From a virus: a stretch of 29,225 nt of DNA. Made by a program: the position numbers and the translations under genes. This document shows positions 15,445 to 24,634 of the stretch, one piece after another. The DNA lies in the IMG/VR virus record IMGVR_UViG_3300007541_000130, positions 1 through 29,225 of that record; one strand, given 5' to 3'. Below the pieces are notes generated by a model. It had not been told where the DNA came from and did not search any database. It was given only the letters and a program-made list of their open reading frames with translations. Every line of letters begins with the position of its first letter. The first letter of the stretch is position 1.

Positions 15445-16343
15445 TGGGATTCATAACTGACGATCAAGAAACATATTACACTGGAGGTGATTTTGGAGGA
15501 TATAGATACATATCCCTTCATGATTTAGTAAACAACTTCATGTTCTCTTATGTAGGAGAAGGCAAAATAATAAGCAGGGCAAATAGAAGAGATGTTGTAT
15601 TCCATGTGAAGAGAGCGATGCAGGAGTTTTCTTACGATGTATCAAGAGTAGAGAAAATACAGGAGGTTGACGTGCCTAATACACTTTCCATCCCTATGCC
15701 TCAAGATTATATAAACTACGTGTCTATATCTTACGTTGATAAATCTGGGGTAGAGCATCCTATATCAAAAGGCAGGATAACATCCGCTCCTTCACAGGCT
15801 ATAGCGCAGGATAGTGAGGGAAATTACACCTTTGATGACCAAGGTAATTTGTCAATTTCCACTCCTGAAACAATATCTAGATTTAATTCAATAGATTCAA
15901 CAATATCGGATATAAGCCAAATCGGAGATGATTATTTTTATAATTATAGATTTGAAGGCGGACCTTCATTAGGATCTGGTGGCAGGTATGGGTCTGAGCC
16001 TGAATTATTGAGCAGGAATGGAATGTTTGTTATTGATGAAGCGAATGGAAAGATAAATTTCAGTAGCAATTTAGCAAACACTACCATTACCATAAAGTAT
16101 ATATCAGATGGACTAGGCACTGATCAAGAGATGAAAGTTCATAAGTTTGCTGAGGAAGCGATATATAAGTCCGTGGCATACTCCATATTAAGTGGAATGG
16201 CTAATGTTCAAGAATATATCATAAATAGGTTTAGAAGAGAGCGTAGAGCAGCAATGAGGACTGCAAAATTAAGACTATATGACATAAAGGCGTCAGATAT
16301 GATAAATATCATGAGGAATAAGTCTAAACAAATCAAACACTAA
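15444..16343 (+). CDS. Putative connector or tail ring protein
   Basis: The protein is 299 residues. A short start (MGFITDDQETYYTGGDFGG) leads to LHDLVNNFMFSYVGEGKII and NRRDVVFHVKRAMQEFSYD, a helical pattern I associate with short-tail phage connector proteins. It continues with beta strands VPNTLSIPMPQDYINYVSI and SYVDKSGVEHPI, then a Ser/Asp-rich loop region, and a basic C-terminal helix bundle (FRRERRAAMRTAKLRL). It probably forms a ring between portal/adaptor and the hub encoded next. It begins inside the stop of the previous gene and ends 4 bases before the hub start. The function is inferred from order and fold impression. Confidence 0.55.
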   Translation: MGFITDDQETYYTGGDFGGYRYISLHDLVNNFMFSYVGEGKIISRANRRDVVFHVKRAMQEFSYDVSRVEKIQEVDVPNTLSIPMPQDYINYVSISYVDKSGVEHPISKGRITSAPSQAIAQDSEGNYTFDDQGNLSISTPETISRFNSIDSTISDISQIGDDYFYNYRFEGGPSLGSGGRYGSEPELLSRNGMFVIDEANGKINFSSNLANTTITIKYISDGLGTDQEMKVHKFAEEAIYKSVAYSILSGMANVQEYIINRFRRERRAAMRTAKLRLYDIKASDMINIMRNKSKQIKH

Positions 16344-16347
16344 TTAA

Positions 16348-19300
16348 ATGCCAGAAATTAAGAATAGTTTCCTTCAAGGAAAGCTAAATAAAGATCTAGA
16401 ATCAAGAATTGTTCCTAACGGTCAGTATACAGATGCTTTAAATGTGCAGATTTCGAAATCTGAATCTGACGGAGTTGGATTGTTACATAATGTGAAGGGC
16501 AACAAGGTTGTTGCTGATTTGTCTTTAGATTCAAGTCACGAGATAATAGGAAGTATTTTTGACGACAAAAACAACAGGATCTTTTGGTTTGTGACTAATG
16601 GATCTTCAAATAATTATATATACGTATGGTCTCCAGACTCTTCTTCTAGTCTGAATACTCCTTTAAGAATAGTTTCTGGATCTTTCCTTAATTTCAGTAA
16701 GTCAAATATTATAACTGGAATCAATATAATAGAAGATTTTCTTTTTTGGACTGACAATCTTAATCCTCCAAGAAGGATCAATGTAGAGAGGGCTATATCG
16801 AACACATCGTATTATAATTCAGAAGTAAAAATAAGCGTAGCGAAATATGCTCCATACCAGGCCCCAATAATATTATCAGCAGAGCACGATCCAGACATAA
16901 AGTCAAAAAGAATAGAGGAGGAATTTGTGAGATTTGCTTATAGATATAAATTTAGGGACAATGAATACTCTGTGCTATCCCCGTTCACATCGATAGTCTT
17001 TCAAATGGACGATAGCGGAGGCGATATTCCAACCATAAGCGAAGATGTTAATTATATAGGTCTCGATGGATTGAGAGGTCTTGGAGCCTCTACTATGATG
17101 ACTGTAATGGTTAATCATATCAATAAGATATCATTTGAAATACCAATGCCCCCAAACCACTACTCTGATTATGAAATAAAAGAGGTTGAAATATTATACA
17201 AAGAATCTGACAGCATTGCTATAAGAATAATGGATTCTATAGATGTTTCAGAAATAAACACTGTACAGTATGTGTATAAATCTTCTAATTTCAAATCAAC
17301 ACTTCCGGAATCTCAACTGACAAGAGTTTTCGATGCCGTTCCAAGCAGGGCTCTTGCTCAGGAGGTAGCTGGCAATAGGATAATATACGGAAATATAACG
17401 TCAAACTTAGATCTTCCTAATATAAAATTTAGAGTGTTCAACTCAAAAAAAGGACAAGACTCTTTAAACGACCCCTCTGTAAAGCATCAAAGCATAAAGC
17501 AGAGAAGGACATATGATGTTGGAATTGTGCTTTCAGATATTTTTGGAAGAACATCTCCAGTAATAACTTCAGAAAATTCATCTGTTTACGTTGGGGCTAA
17601 AGACAAGAAGTTTGACAACTCATCTTTCGTCGGGGATTCTTTAAAGATGTTATTTACCGAAATAACAGACCCAAAAGGAACTATATACAATGCACAGACA
17701 AATCCATTTGGATGGTATTCCTATAAGGTAGTTGTTAAGCAATCTGAGCAAGAATATTATAACACATATATCCCAGGAATAGTTAATTATAATGGTGCCG
17801 CTGGATACTTTGTTATACACGGAGATAACGTAAATAAAATACCAAGAACATCGGACGGAGTTGAATTTCAAGATGAGTTTTCTTACTCCAAGACCAAAAT
17901 ATATCCTAAAGTAGTTAACTACACTAATAATGGCGTTTCTTCTTTTAGAAATTCAAACTATAGATTGCTTGACATAACCGAAATAGGCAAATTGTCACAG
18001 CACAAACTTCCGTCTACATCAAAGCTGTTTGAGTACACTAAAGACCACCTTATAGCAAAAATACCAGTAAAGACTGGTCAATTCTATAACAACATAACAG
18101 AGGGCGGAAGCTTCGCTGTTTTTGAAACAGAGCCATTTAAGTCCTCATTAGACATATATTACGAAACACCTACATCTGGATTGTTATCTGATATTCAAAT
18201 ATCTCCAATAACACTTAATAGACTTTCTGTCAGCGAAACAAATAGCTCTGCTTCTTCCGTTTCGGTTCCAGAAGATTCATTACCAGACGAAAGTCTTGTT
18301 TGTTACGTGTACGCATGGGACGACGAATTAAACAGGATACCAGGATCTTTAATAAATATGTCCCTGTCAAGTCAAACTTATTCCGGAAGGTTTGGGCTTA
18401 GATACAGTCAATCTCAAGGTGAGTGGGAGATATATCTAAAAGAGACTTTTGCTTATAATGGGGTAACATCTTCTTCGATAACAGTCAATGCCTCTCTCAT
18501 AGATTATCCTTCTGAAACAGCTTCGCTGTCTATTTCTGCGTCTCTTACAGATGTTGAGCCTGAAATGGCTGTAACTTCTACTGGTATAGTTTACTATTTA
18601 GATAAAAAGCAAACTGGCCCAAATGAGTATACTGGAGAGGTAGAGGCTCAAGGGTACTTGACGAAAGCTTGTGGAGTCGCAAATGACCCGACATTAGAAA
18701 GCGTTCTGTTCAAGGCTTTTGGAACCAATGGGTCAGCACACACAATAGATAGTAAAACCGACTTAGAATATACAATAACAAAAAGAGTTTACCAGCCTGA
18801 ATCAGATGTTTTATATAGCTCAAATCCTTCTTGGGTTAATAATTTTAAATTTATAGCCGACAGAGACATAAACTCACAAGGAATAATAGTCGATACTGCA
18901 TCTGGGACAGGATTCTTTTTTTACGAAACAGAAATAGGATTTACATACAATTCAGACGGAATAATTGATTATGAAAACCTAGATTCATCTCCGTTGCCTA
19001 CTGGATTTTACCATGTTTTGACAGATACTGGTCAACCAACTGGAGTGTATGTTGCGGATATGCTTCTTGAAATATATGTAAGAGATAGAGATGGAGCTGG
19101 AAGCAGGTACCCTCCTAATAATCAAGTCATCTCAGTTGTTGTTTCTCTTGTCAAAATATCTCAAGTAATTAGTAAAACTCCTAGAGAGCTATGCTATAGG
19201 TCTAGCACTATATTAAATGCAAACGATCCATCTTTAACAGACAGTAACGTTGATTCTGATAAGGTTTACAAATATAATTACGATGGGGATGGGCTTGTGA

Positions 19301-20211
19301 ATATGAACTGCAGAAAGGCTCAATGTAGGGATGCCAATAATCAGGTTATATATAGGTATGATGTTGATGGAATAACTGAAAATCCTCTTTGTGCTACATT
19401 GACTTGTAACGATGTGGACGGAAGAGAGATCCCGGCATACTTAGAAGATGATTACCAAAATCAGATACCAAATCCAGATTGTTATGAGGCTCCAGAGCCA
19501 AATTCTCTATGCACTAGATTAGATGGAACTACAATAGAAGATTGTTGTACAGATGCCGATAGAAATCCAGCTTCTCCTACATATGGTCAGGTTATAGAGG
19601 TTACATGCCCAGAGGTTCCTAGAGATCCAGACACAACTACAGTGGATCCAACTGACGAAACTACAGTTGGTTCTGATGGAAATGATTTTAGGGACTTCTT
19701 CGGAAATGTTCTTTGGTACGCCCCGTATTACACAGCAGACTCTAATGATCCTAGTGGATATAGAGTTACATTTGACAATATTTATGACGCATGTGATTCA
19801 ACCCCAAGAGCTGATGGTAGCACTCCATGGGTAAGGGCGACAGTTTATTTTGCTGGAGGAGTCAATGAAGATCCAATGGTTATTACAACATCAGCCGGCT
19901 CTCATCCATGGCCAATATACGCTGATTCGTCGTTGAATACTCCTGCGGCAAATGGATGGTACAGAAGAACCGACACTGGTGTTATTGGAAGATTCTCTTG
20001 GCAGTCAAATGCTCCAAGTTTAGCTGATCAAAATTGGGGATGGTTTATCGACCCAATTCCTTGTGCAAGTGTAACTCCTCCAGACCCAAATGAACCTGTA
20101 TGGACAAGGCCTGATGGAGGAGAAAATGTCGTTGTTACTGAAGATAATACAACAACCCAATGGGCTAGCCCATATACTGGAACAGGAGATAGACAAACAA
20201 ACGTACCTTAG
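16348..20211 (+). CDS. Giant tail-hub / stabilisation protein, N-terminal part
   Basis: The protein is 1287 residues. It starts MPEIKNSFLQGKLNKDLES and RIVPNGQYTDALNVQ, the signature start of a large virion hub family found in many marine short-tailed phages (from memory). Residues 1 to about 610 look like a propeller-rich hub (IIGSIFDDKNNRIFWFV, EDFLFWTDNLNPPRRINVE). About 615-760 has Ser/Thr-rich Ig-like strands. Residues 949-1087 hold ten Cys in a repeated pattern. The last part is another small beta domain (ANGWYRRTDTGVIG, QNWGWFIDPIPC). It ends in TAG, and the next gene begins one codon later in the same frame; the related long proteins I recall continue without a break. It probably forms the tail hub below the connector. 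The split is discussed as a finding. Confidence 0.75.
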   Translation: MPEIKNSFLQGKLNKDLESRIVPNGQYTDALNVQISKSESDGVGLLHNVKGNKVVADLSLDSSHEIIGSIFDDKNNRIFWFVTNGSSNNYIYVWSPDSSSSLNTPLRIVSGSFLNFSKSNIITGINIIEDFLFWTDNLNPPRRINVERAISNTSYYNSEVKISVAKYAPYQAPIILSAEHDPDIKSKRIEEEFVRFAYRYKFRDNEYSVLSPFTSIVFQMDDSGGDIPTISEDVNYIGLDGLRGLGASTMMTVMVNHINKISFEIPMPPNHYSDYEIKEVEILYKESDSIAIRIMDSIDVSEINTVQYVYKSSNFKSTLPESQLTRVFDAVPSRALAQEVAGNRIIYGNITSNLDLPNIKFRVFNSKKGQDSLNDPSVKHQSIKQRRTYDVGIVLSDIFGRTSPVITSENSSVYVGAKDKKFDNSSFVGDSLKMLFTEITDPKGTIYNAQTNPFGWYSYKVVVKQSEQEYYNTYIPGIVNYNGAAGYFVIHGDNVNKIPRTSDGVEFQDEFSYSKTKIYPKVVNYTNNGVSSFRNSNYRLLDITEIGKLSQHKLPSTSKLFEYTKDHLIAKIPVKTGQFYNNITEGGSFAVFETEPFKSSLDIYYETPTSGLLSDIQISPITLNRLSVSETNSSASSVSVPEDSLPDESLVCYVYAWDDELNRIPGSLINMSLSSQTYSGRFGLRYSQSQGEWEIYLKETFAYNGVTSSSITVNASLIDYPSETASLSISASLTDVEPEMAVTSTGIVYYLDKKQTGPNEYTGEVEAQGYLTKACGVANDPTLESVLFKAFGTNGSAHTIDSKTDLEYTITKRVYQPESDVLYSSNPSWVNNFKFIADRDINSQGIIVDTASGTGFFFYETEIGFTYNSDGIIDYENLDSSPLPTGFYHVLTDTGQPTGVYVADMLLEIYVRDRDGAGSRYPPNNQVISVVVSLVKISQVISKTPRELCYRSSTILNANDPSLTDSNVDSDKVYKYNYDGDGLVNMNCRKAQCRDANNQVIYRYDVDGITENPLCATLTCNDVDGREIPAYLEDDYQNQIPNPDCYEAPEPNSLCTRLDGTTIEDCCTDADRNPASPTYGQVIEVTCPEVPRDPDTTTVDPTDETTVGSDGNDFRDFFGNVLWYAPYYTADSNDPSGYRVTFDNIYDACDSTPRADGSTPWVRATVYFAGGVNEDPMVITTSAGSHPWPIYADSSLNTPAANGWYRRTDTGVIGRFSWQSNAPSLADQNWGWFIDPIPCASVTPPDPNEPVWTRPDGGENVVVTEDNTTTQWASPYTGTGDRQTNVP
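19192..19608 (+). repeat. Cys-rich repeated module inside the hub protein
   Basis: Residues 949-1087 of the hub protein contain ten cysteines. At least three units share an aromatic/acidic strand followed by an Asn-rich turn and a Cys: KVYKYNYDGDGLVNMNC, QVIYRYDVDGITENPLC and the longer REIPAYLEDDYQNQIPNPDC. Two short units (CTRLDGTTIEDCC and one ending VIEVTC) follow. The units are diverged, so this is a protein-level repeat rather than a DNA repeat. Confidence 0.6.
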
Positions 20212-20214
20212 AAA

Positions 20215-21426
20215 ATGGCTTATATAAAAGAAATAAAGTATTTTAATTGCTTTTTGATAAAAGACGCTGATAATAGATTTCACATAGAGGAGTCCAGAAT
20301 AAAGGGTGACTTTAATGGGAAAAGTGTTGATTATGGTGTTAGAGCTCATATAACGGACCCGGAATACGCTCAAGAAACTAGGGAAAACGCTATGATACAC
20401 TCAGGCGTATATAACAGTAGGACTGGAGTTAATAATCTAAATCAGTTTCCTATAGATCAAGCTATAACAATATCTGTAGATATTCAGCAGGGATCAATAC
20501 AAAAGCTTTTTGCTGAAGACCAGGTGTTAAACATATTCCAAGAGGAAAAGGTTAGATATGTTCCTATAGATAAGGATATAATATATACAGCAGAAGGAGT
20601 TCCGCTTTCTGCAGCAAGTAATGTATTTCTTGGTGATGTAGTAGCTTACGGAACAAATTACGGAATAGGAAAAAATCCAGAAAGCTTCTCAAGTTATTCA
20701 GGTCGTAAATACTTTGTAGATAAGCCCAAAGGCGCTGTTCTTAGACTATCTAGAGATGGCATAACAGAAATATCGGATTATGGGATGAGGAGTTTCTTTA
20801 GGAACAATCTATCAAACTCAAGCAGGATTTATACCGCATGGGATATACATAGTAAGGATTTGATTGTCACAGTAATAAAGCCAACAGACAGCTTTACAGT
20901 AGCATTTGATGAATCCGTAAATGGATGGTCTTCTTTTTTTAGTTATATACCAAGTGGTTTTTCTGGAAGCATAGACGGAAAGTTTTATACGTTTAAAGGA
21001 GTTGACTTGTATGAGCATCATGCCACGGATTATTACAATAGATTTTATGGTCAAGATCATGAATCTTATGTTGAATTCGTACTTAACGCGAATCCTTCCT
21101 TAAACAAAAACTTTCTTACTATTAATTATGAAGGCTCTGATTCGTGGAATATATCTAATATAGAAACAGACACAGATATAGCCTTCCCGATACCTGAATA
21201 TAGTATATATAATGAAGATTTGCTCATGTCTGCATTCCAAAAAAATAACAATAAGTATTATTCAAATTTAATAAATGCATCAGAACCTTCTGGGGGCGAG
21301 GTAGACTTTGGTGGGTCTATGTCTGGAATAAAAGGATACTACGCAAAAGTAAAAGCAGAGACTAGATCTTCTGACTACAAGGAGCTGTTTTCTGTTTCAT
21401 CAAATTATAATCCAAATAGTTACTGA
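20215..21426 (+). CDS. Tail-hub / stabilisation protein, C-terminal part
   Basis: The protein is 403 residues. It has ESRIKGDFNGKSVDYGVRA, ENAMIHSGVYNSRTGVNNL, SIQKLFAEDQVLNIFQEEK, IDKDIIYTAEGVPLSAASN, YGIGKNPESFSSYSGRKYF and LRLSRDGITEISDYGM, then SFTVAFDESVNGWSSFFSY and YEGSDSWNISNIE. From memory this block is the C-terminal half of the same large hub family as the preceding gene, usually fused to it. It reads like a beta-propeller. Here the reading frame is the same as upstream and only TAG AAA separates the two coding parts. It may be made as a separate subunit by re-initiation, or as part of a 1691-residue product if TAG is read through. No strong Shine-Dalgarno site precedes its ATG. 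Confidence 0.75.
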   Translation: MAYIKEIKYFNCFLIKDADNRFHIEESRIKGDFNGKSVDYGVRAHITDPEYAQETRENAMIHSGVYNSRTGVNNLNQFPIDQAITISVDIQQGSIQKLFAEDQVLNIFQEEKVRYVPIDKDIIYTAEGVPLSAASNVFLGDVVAYGTNYGIGKNPESFSSYSGRKYFVDKPKGAVLRLSRDGITEISDYGMRSFFRNNLSNSSRIYTAWDIHSKDLIVTVIKPTDSFTVAFDESVNGWSSFFSYIPSGFSGSIDGKFYTFKGVDLYEHHATDYYNRFYGQDHESYVEFVLNANPSLNKNFLTINYEGSDSWNISNIETDTDIAFPIPEYSIYNEDLLMSAFQKNNNKYYSNLINASEPSGGEVDFGGSMSGIKGYYAKVKAETRSSDYKELFSVSSNYNPNSY

Positions 21427-21427
21427 G

Positions 21428-22822
21428 ATGGGATTAGCAAGAAAGGCAGGTAAAAACGCCGCAAGACAGGGAAACGCAATAAATGAGATACTAGCAAATA
21501 GAGGAGCTGTTGTAAATCCATACGAGAATGTATCGGATTTAAGTGGGTTGATTTCCAATCCATATGCAAATATGACTAACTCGTATGCAAATCTAACGAA
21601 TACTTATGGTAATCTGACAAATGCATACGAAGGAATAACAAATCCTTATAGCAATTTATCTAGTGCTTATGATAGTTTGTCTAACCCTTACGCAAATTTA
21701 ACAAACTCATTTGCCGGGATGCAGAATGCATATGCGGACATCACAAACGCCTATGCGGATGTTGGGAATGCCTATGCGGATATGACCAACCCGTATGAAA
21801 ATCTTCAAGTAGCCACTAGGGCCGCTGAAATGGCTAATGAACAAACTGACATATCATTAGCATCGACATTAGATACGTTAAGAGCTACTGGATCTGGAGC
21901 TGGCGGGGCAACTGCATTAGCTAGAGAGGCTGCGTCAAGCAAACTTCAGATAGCAGCTGGCATAGAACAGCAAGAGGCTCAAAACACAAAATTAAGAGCT
22001 CAAGGAGAGCAACAAAGGCAAATGGCAGTTGCACAAGGAGAGCAATCTCGTCAAATGGCTACCGCTCAAGGCTCTATGGCTCAACAGATGGCTAGAGCTC
22101 AAGGTTCCATGCAACAACAACAATTGATGATGGGTGCCGACCAAGCAAATCAAATGGCTATGGCACAGGGGTCTATGCAAACACAGATGGCTAGAGCTCA
22201 AGGTCAACAGCAATTAATGATGGCTGGAGCACAGGCAGATTTAATGAACCAGCAAAACATAGCTCAACAAGCTATGGCTAACCAAATGGCTTATGCTGGG
22301 GCTGCTCAAGCTAACCAAATGGCTTACGCCCAAGGAGATCAAATGATGCAGTATTATCAAGGACAGGGAGCGTTGCAAGAGATGCAAATGAGGATGACGG
22401 AAGCTGAAAGATTACAAAATGCAGATATCTTAGGAAAAACATTTGTCTTTAACGCTGAGGAGTCAAGGAGGGCCGCAGACTTATCAAGGGCTTCTAGTTT
22501 ACAACAACAATATCTCCAACAACAAACGGATATTAAGGCTGCTAATAAACAATTATGGGCTGCTGGAATAAGTGCGGTTGGAGACATAGCCTCTGCATAC
22601 CTATCATCAGAAAGAAGATTAAAGAAAAACATTAAACTTATAGGGAAATCTAAATCCGGGTTAAACATATATGAGTTTGAGTATAGAGACAAAAAACACG
22701 GAGATGGAATTTATCAAGGAGCTATGGTTGACGAAGCGCCAAGCTATGCGATAGTTGATATGGGTGAAAACCTAGGGATAGATTACTCTAAGATTGATGT
22801 TGAATTTAAGAGGATAAAATAA
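21428..22822 (+). CDS. Repeat-rich internal-virion-like protein with S74-type C-terminal domain
   Basis: The protein is 464 residues with four parts. Residues 1-29 are basic. Residues 30-127 are fourteen 7-residue units of the type N-x-Y-x-N-L-T. Residues 191-322 are twelve 11-residue units of the type AQGxxxxQMAx. From about 393 there is a domain starting SERRLKKNIKLIGKS and GLNIYEFEY, YQGAMVDEAP, which matches the S74 intramolecular chaperone peptidase; S394 and K399 occupy the Ser-Lys dyad places of the S-[DE]-x-R-x-K motif. In that family the domain helps a trimeric fibre fold and then cleaves itself off. The position before two other large genes parallels T7 internal protein gp14. It may be an ejection or needle-like fibre protein; which of these is open. 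Confidence 0.7.
   Translation: MGLARKAGKNAARQGNAINEILANRGAVVNPYENVSDLSGLISNPYANMTNSYANLTNTYGNLTNAYEGITNPYSNLSSAYDSLSNPYANLTNSFAGMQNAYADITNAYADVGNAYADMTNPYENLQVATRAAEMANEQTDISLASTLDTLRATGSGAGGATALAREAASSKLQIAAGIEQQEAQNTKLRAQGEQQRQMAVAQGEQSRQMATAQGSMAQQMARAQGSMQQQQLMMGADQANQMAMAQGSMQTQMARAQGQQQLMMAGAQADLMNQQNIAQQAMANQMAYAGAAQANQMAYAQGDQMMQYYQGQGALQEMQMRMTEAERLQNADILGKTFVFNAEESRRAADLSRASSLQQQYLQQQTDIKAANKQLWAAGISAVGDIASAYLSSERRLKKNIKLIGKSKSGLNIYEFEYRDKKHGDGIYQGAMVDEAPSYAIVDMGENLGIDYSKIDVEFKRIK
21515..21808 (+). repeat. Fourteen 7-residue protein repeats (NPYANLT type)
   Basis: In-frame 21-base units encode NPYENVS, DLSGLIS, NPYANMT, NSYANLT, NTYGNLT, NAYEGIT, NPYSNLS, SAYDSLS, NPYANLT, NSFAGMQ, NAYADIT, NAYADVG, NAYADMT and NPYENLQ. 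The aromatic at position 3 is Tyr (or Phe) in every unit but the second. The DNA is diverged, so selection at protein level keeps the period. Confidence 0.9.
21998..22393 (+). repeat. Twelve 11-residue protein repeats (AQGxxxxQMAx type)
   Basis: In-frame 33-base units encode, for example, AQGEQQRQMAV, AQGEQSRQMAT, AQGSMAQQMAR, AQGSMQTQMAR, AQGQQQLMMAG, AQQAMANQMAY and AGAAQANQMAY, without gaps over 132 residues. An 11-residue period is the mark of right-handed (hendecad) coiled coils. Confidence 0.85.
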
Positions 22823-24615
22823 TGGCATTAGTACAAGTATCACCACAAGCCCAGGATTATGGGCAATACGCAAACCCAACATGGGTAAGGGCTAATACAG
22901 CTGGAAACGTAGCTTTAGGACAAGCTATAGCTGGTGTTGCGAAACAGGCTGGTCAACACTTTATAGATAAAGCTATAGAGAATAAGGCTGTTAATGAGCA
23001 AAATAAAAAGGACCAAGAGGAGTTATTAAGACAGCAGAGAGAGTTAGAGAAACAACAAGCTGATGCGAAAGCAAAATACGAGGCTGACTTAGAAAAGAAA
23101 AGACAGGAAATACTAAATGCTAATGCCAACAATGAAACGTTGTCAGGAATAGCAAACATGGCCGGTGAGTTCGGAAGAAAGATGTCTAATCCCGAAGCTG
23201 ATAAAGCAGAGTTAGACTTTCAAGCTTTAGATCAAATGCCAGCTGGTTCGTATACTCCTGTAATGTCAATACAAGGGAGAATAGATGACCTTGAGGCTAA
23301 AAGACAGGAATTGGATCAGTGGTCTACGGCTAAGAAAAGAAGAGATATAAGGAAAGATTTTTTAAAATCAGACAAAGGAACTCGATCTGAAAGAATAGCT
23401 GAGTACAAAGCCAAATACGATCTATTAAACACTCAAGTTGACGATCTTATTGAATTAAACAACTTCAACATCGACCCAGAGGTTCTCAAAAATGTGGATG
23501 AAAGCAAAATAAGGAAGGGTGATAGACAAAAGTACTTTTTAGCTAAAGCCCTTGGCAGCGGTGATTATCAGTCTAGAATTGGAGAGGACGGGATGGTCTT
23601 TATAGATTACACCTGGGAAGATATTAATGGAAAAAAGGTAAAATCAACTGAACTTGTTAGCGCTCTTGCTGATAATATAAAAGAAAGGACTCAATTTGGA
23701 TTTAACTTTGAAATGTCTACAGACGAAGGCTTTAATAAATTAGCTAACACATGGGCTACTAGAGTTGGTAAAGATATATCCAGATTCTATACAAAAGTAG
23801 AGTATCCTCTAGGGCCAGGTCAACCTGGTGTAACTACACTTGATAGAGAAGCATTGAAAAAACAGCTTTCATTGCAAAACGATTTAGTAGGAAATCTTAT
23901 AGATGGATTCTCGCAGAGAGCTATAGATGAAATCGACGGCATTAATAGTCGTGAAGAATTCCTTGACAAGGCTTTAGATTACGTTATAGATACCTACATC
24001 CCATTTGAGGGAAGTAAGTATCCTGTAGCTCCGCAGCAATCTTACTCTGGAAGAGGAGGCCGAGGCTACTCTAATAATGATGATCCTGTATTATCTAAAG
24101 TTGATGACAGGGTAGAAGGAATACTTAGAGGAATTAAGCTAGATCAAGATACGTTAAGAGGAACTAAAGATACACCTGCGCATAGCACACTCAATCCTAA
24201 AGGAGAAGGAGCATTTTCTATTTTAGCGGCGAAATATGGAGGCAGAGTTTCTGTTGAAAGAAGTCCTCTTCCACCTAAAGATATTGAGATTAAGCCGGAA
24301 GATTATGGAACGGGAAATTTTAATGACTTATATGGAAGAGAAATAAATAAGCAAAATAAGCGAAACTACAAAGAGACGATTTCTGTAAAAGACGAAAATG
24401 GGAAAGTTATTAAAAGCTACAATCTAAATGATGCAACTGGAGTTACTAGACTTGCTTTTGATTTGTCTGAAGAAATTGAATTCACAAAAGATCTTGAAAA
24501 GATATTTTCTTCTCAAGAACAATTTAGGAATTACCTTAGGTTCAAGATTAAAGAAAGAATTGATGATTATAACGCGGGCATTGAGTTTGAGGATGAATCA
24601 TATTTTGATAAATAA
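22822..24615 (+). CDS. Putative internal virion / ejection protein (597 aa)
   Basis: The gene starts in a TAATG overlap with the previous stop. The protein starts MALVQVSPQAQDYGQYANP and soon enters a long charged helix (EQNKKDQEELLRQQRELEK, QQADAKAKYEADLEKKRQE). Further on come a helical region (RIDDLEAKRQELDQWSTAK), a Gly/Ser/Tyr-rich linker (SYSGRGGRGYSNND) and a C-terminal part that is mixed and acidic. No membrane segment or catalytic motif is visible. The place between the repeat protein and a giant protein matches T7 gp15 between gp14 and gp16, so a role in the internal core or DNA ejection is the best guess. The assignment rests on order, helix content and length. Confidence 0.55.
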   Translation: MALVQVSPQAQDYGQYANPTWVRANTAGNVALGQAIAGVAKQAGQHFIDKAIENKAVNEQNKKDQEELLRQQRELEKQQADAKAKYEADLEKKRQEILNANANNETLSGIANMAGEFGRKMSNPEADKAELDFQALDQMPAGSYTPVMSIQGRIDDLEAKRQELDQWSTAKKRRDIRKDFLKSDKGTRSERIAEYKAKYDLLNTQVDDLIELNNFNIDPEVLKNVDESKIRKGDRQKYFLAKALGSGDYQSRIGEDGMVFIDYTWEDINGKKVKSTELVSALADNIKERTQFGFNFEMSTDEGFNKLANTWATRVGKDISRFYTKVEYPLGPGQPGVTTLDREALKKQLSLQNDLVGNLIDGFSQRAIDEIDGINSREEFLDKALDYVIDTYIPFEGSKYPVAPQQSYSGRGGRGYSNNDDPVLSKVDDRVEGILRGIKLDQDTLRGTKDTPAHSTLNPKGEGAFSILAAKYGGRVSVERSPLPPKDIEIKPEDYGTGNFNDLYGREINKQNKRNYKETISVKDENGKVIKSYNLNDATGVTRLAFDLSEEIEFTKDLEKIFSSQEQFRNYLRFKIKERIDDYNAGIEFEDESYFDK

Positions 24616-24634
24616 TACATCATATTAAAATAGC

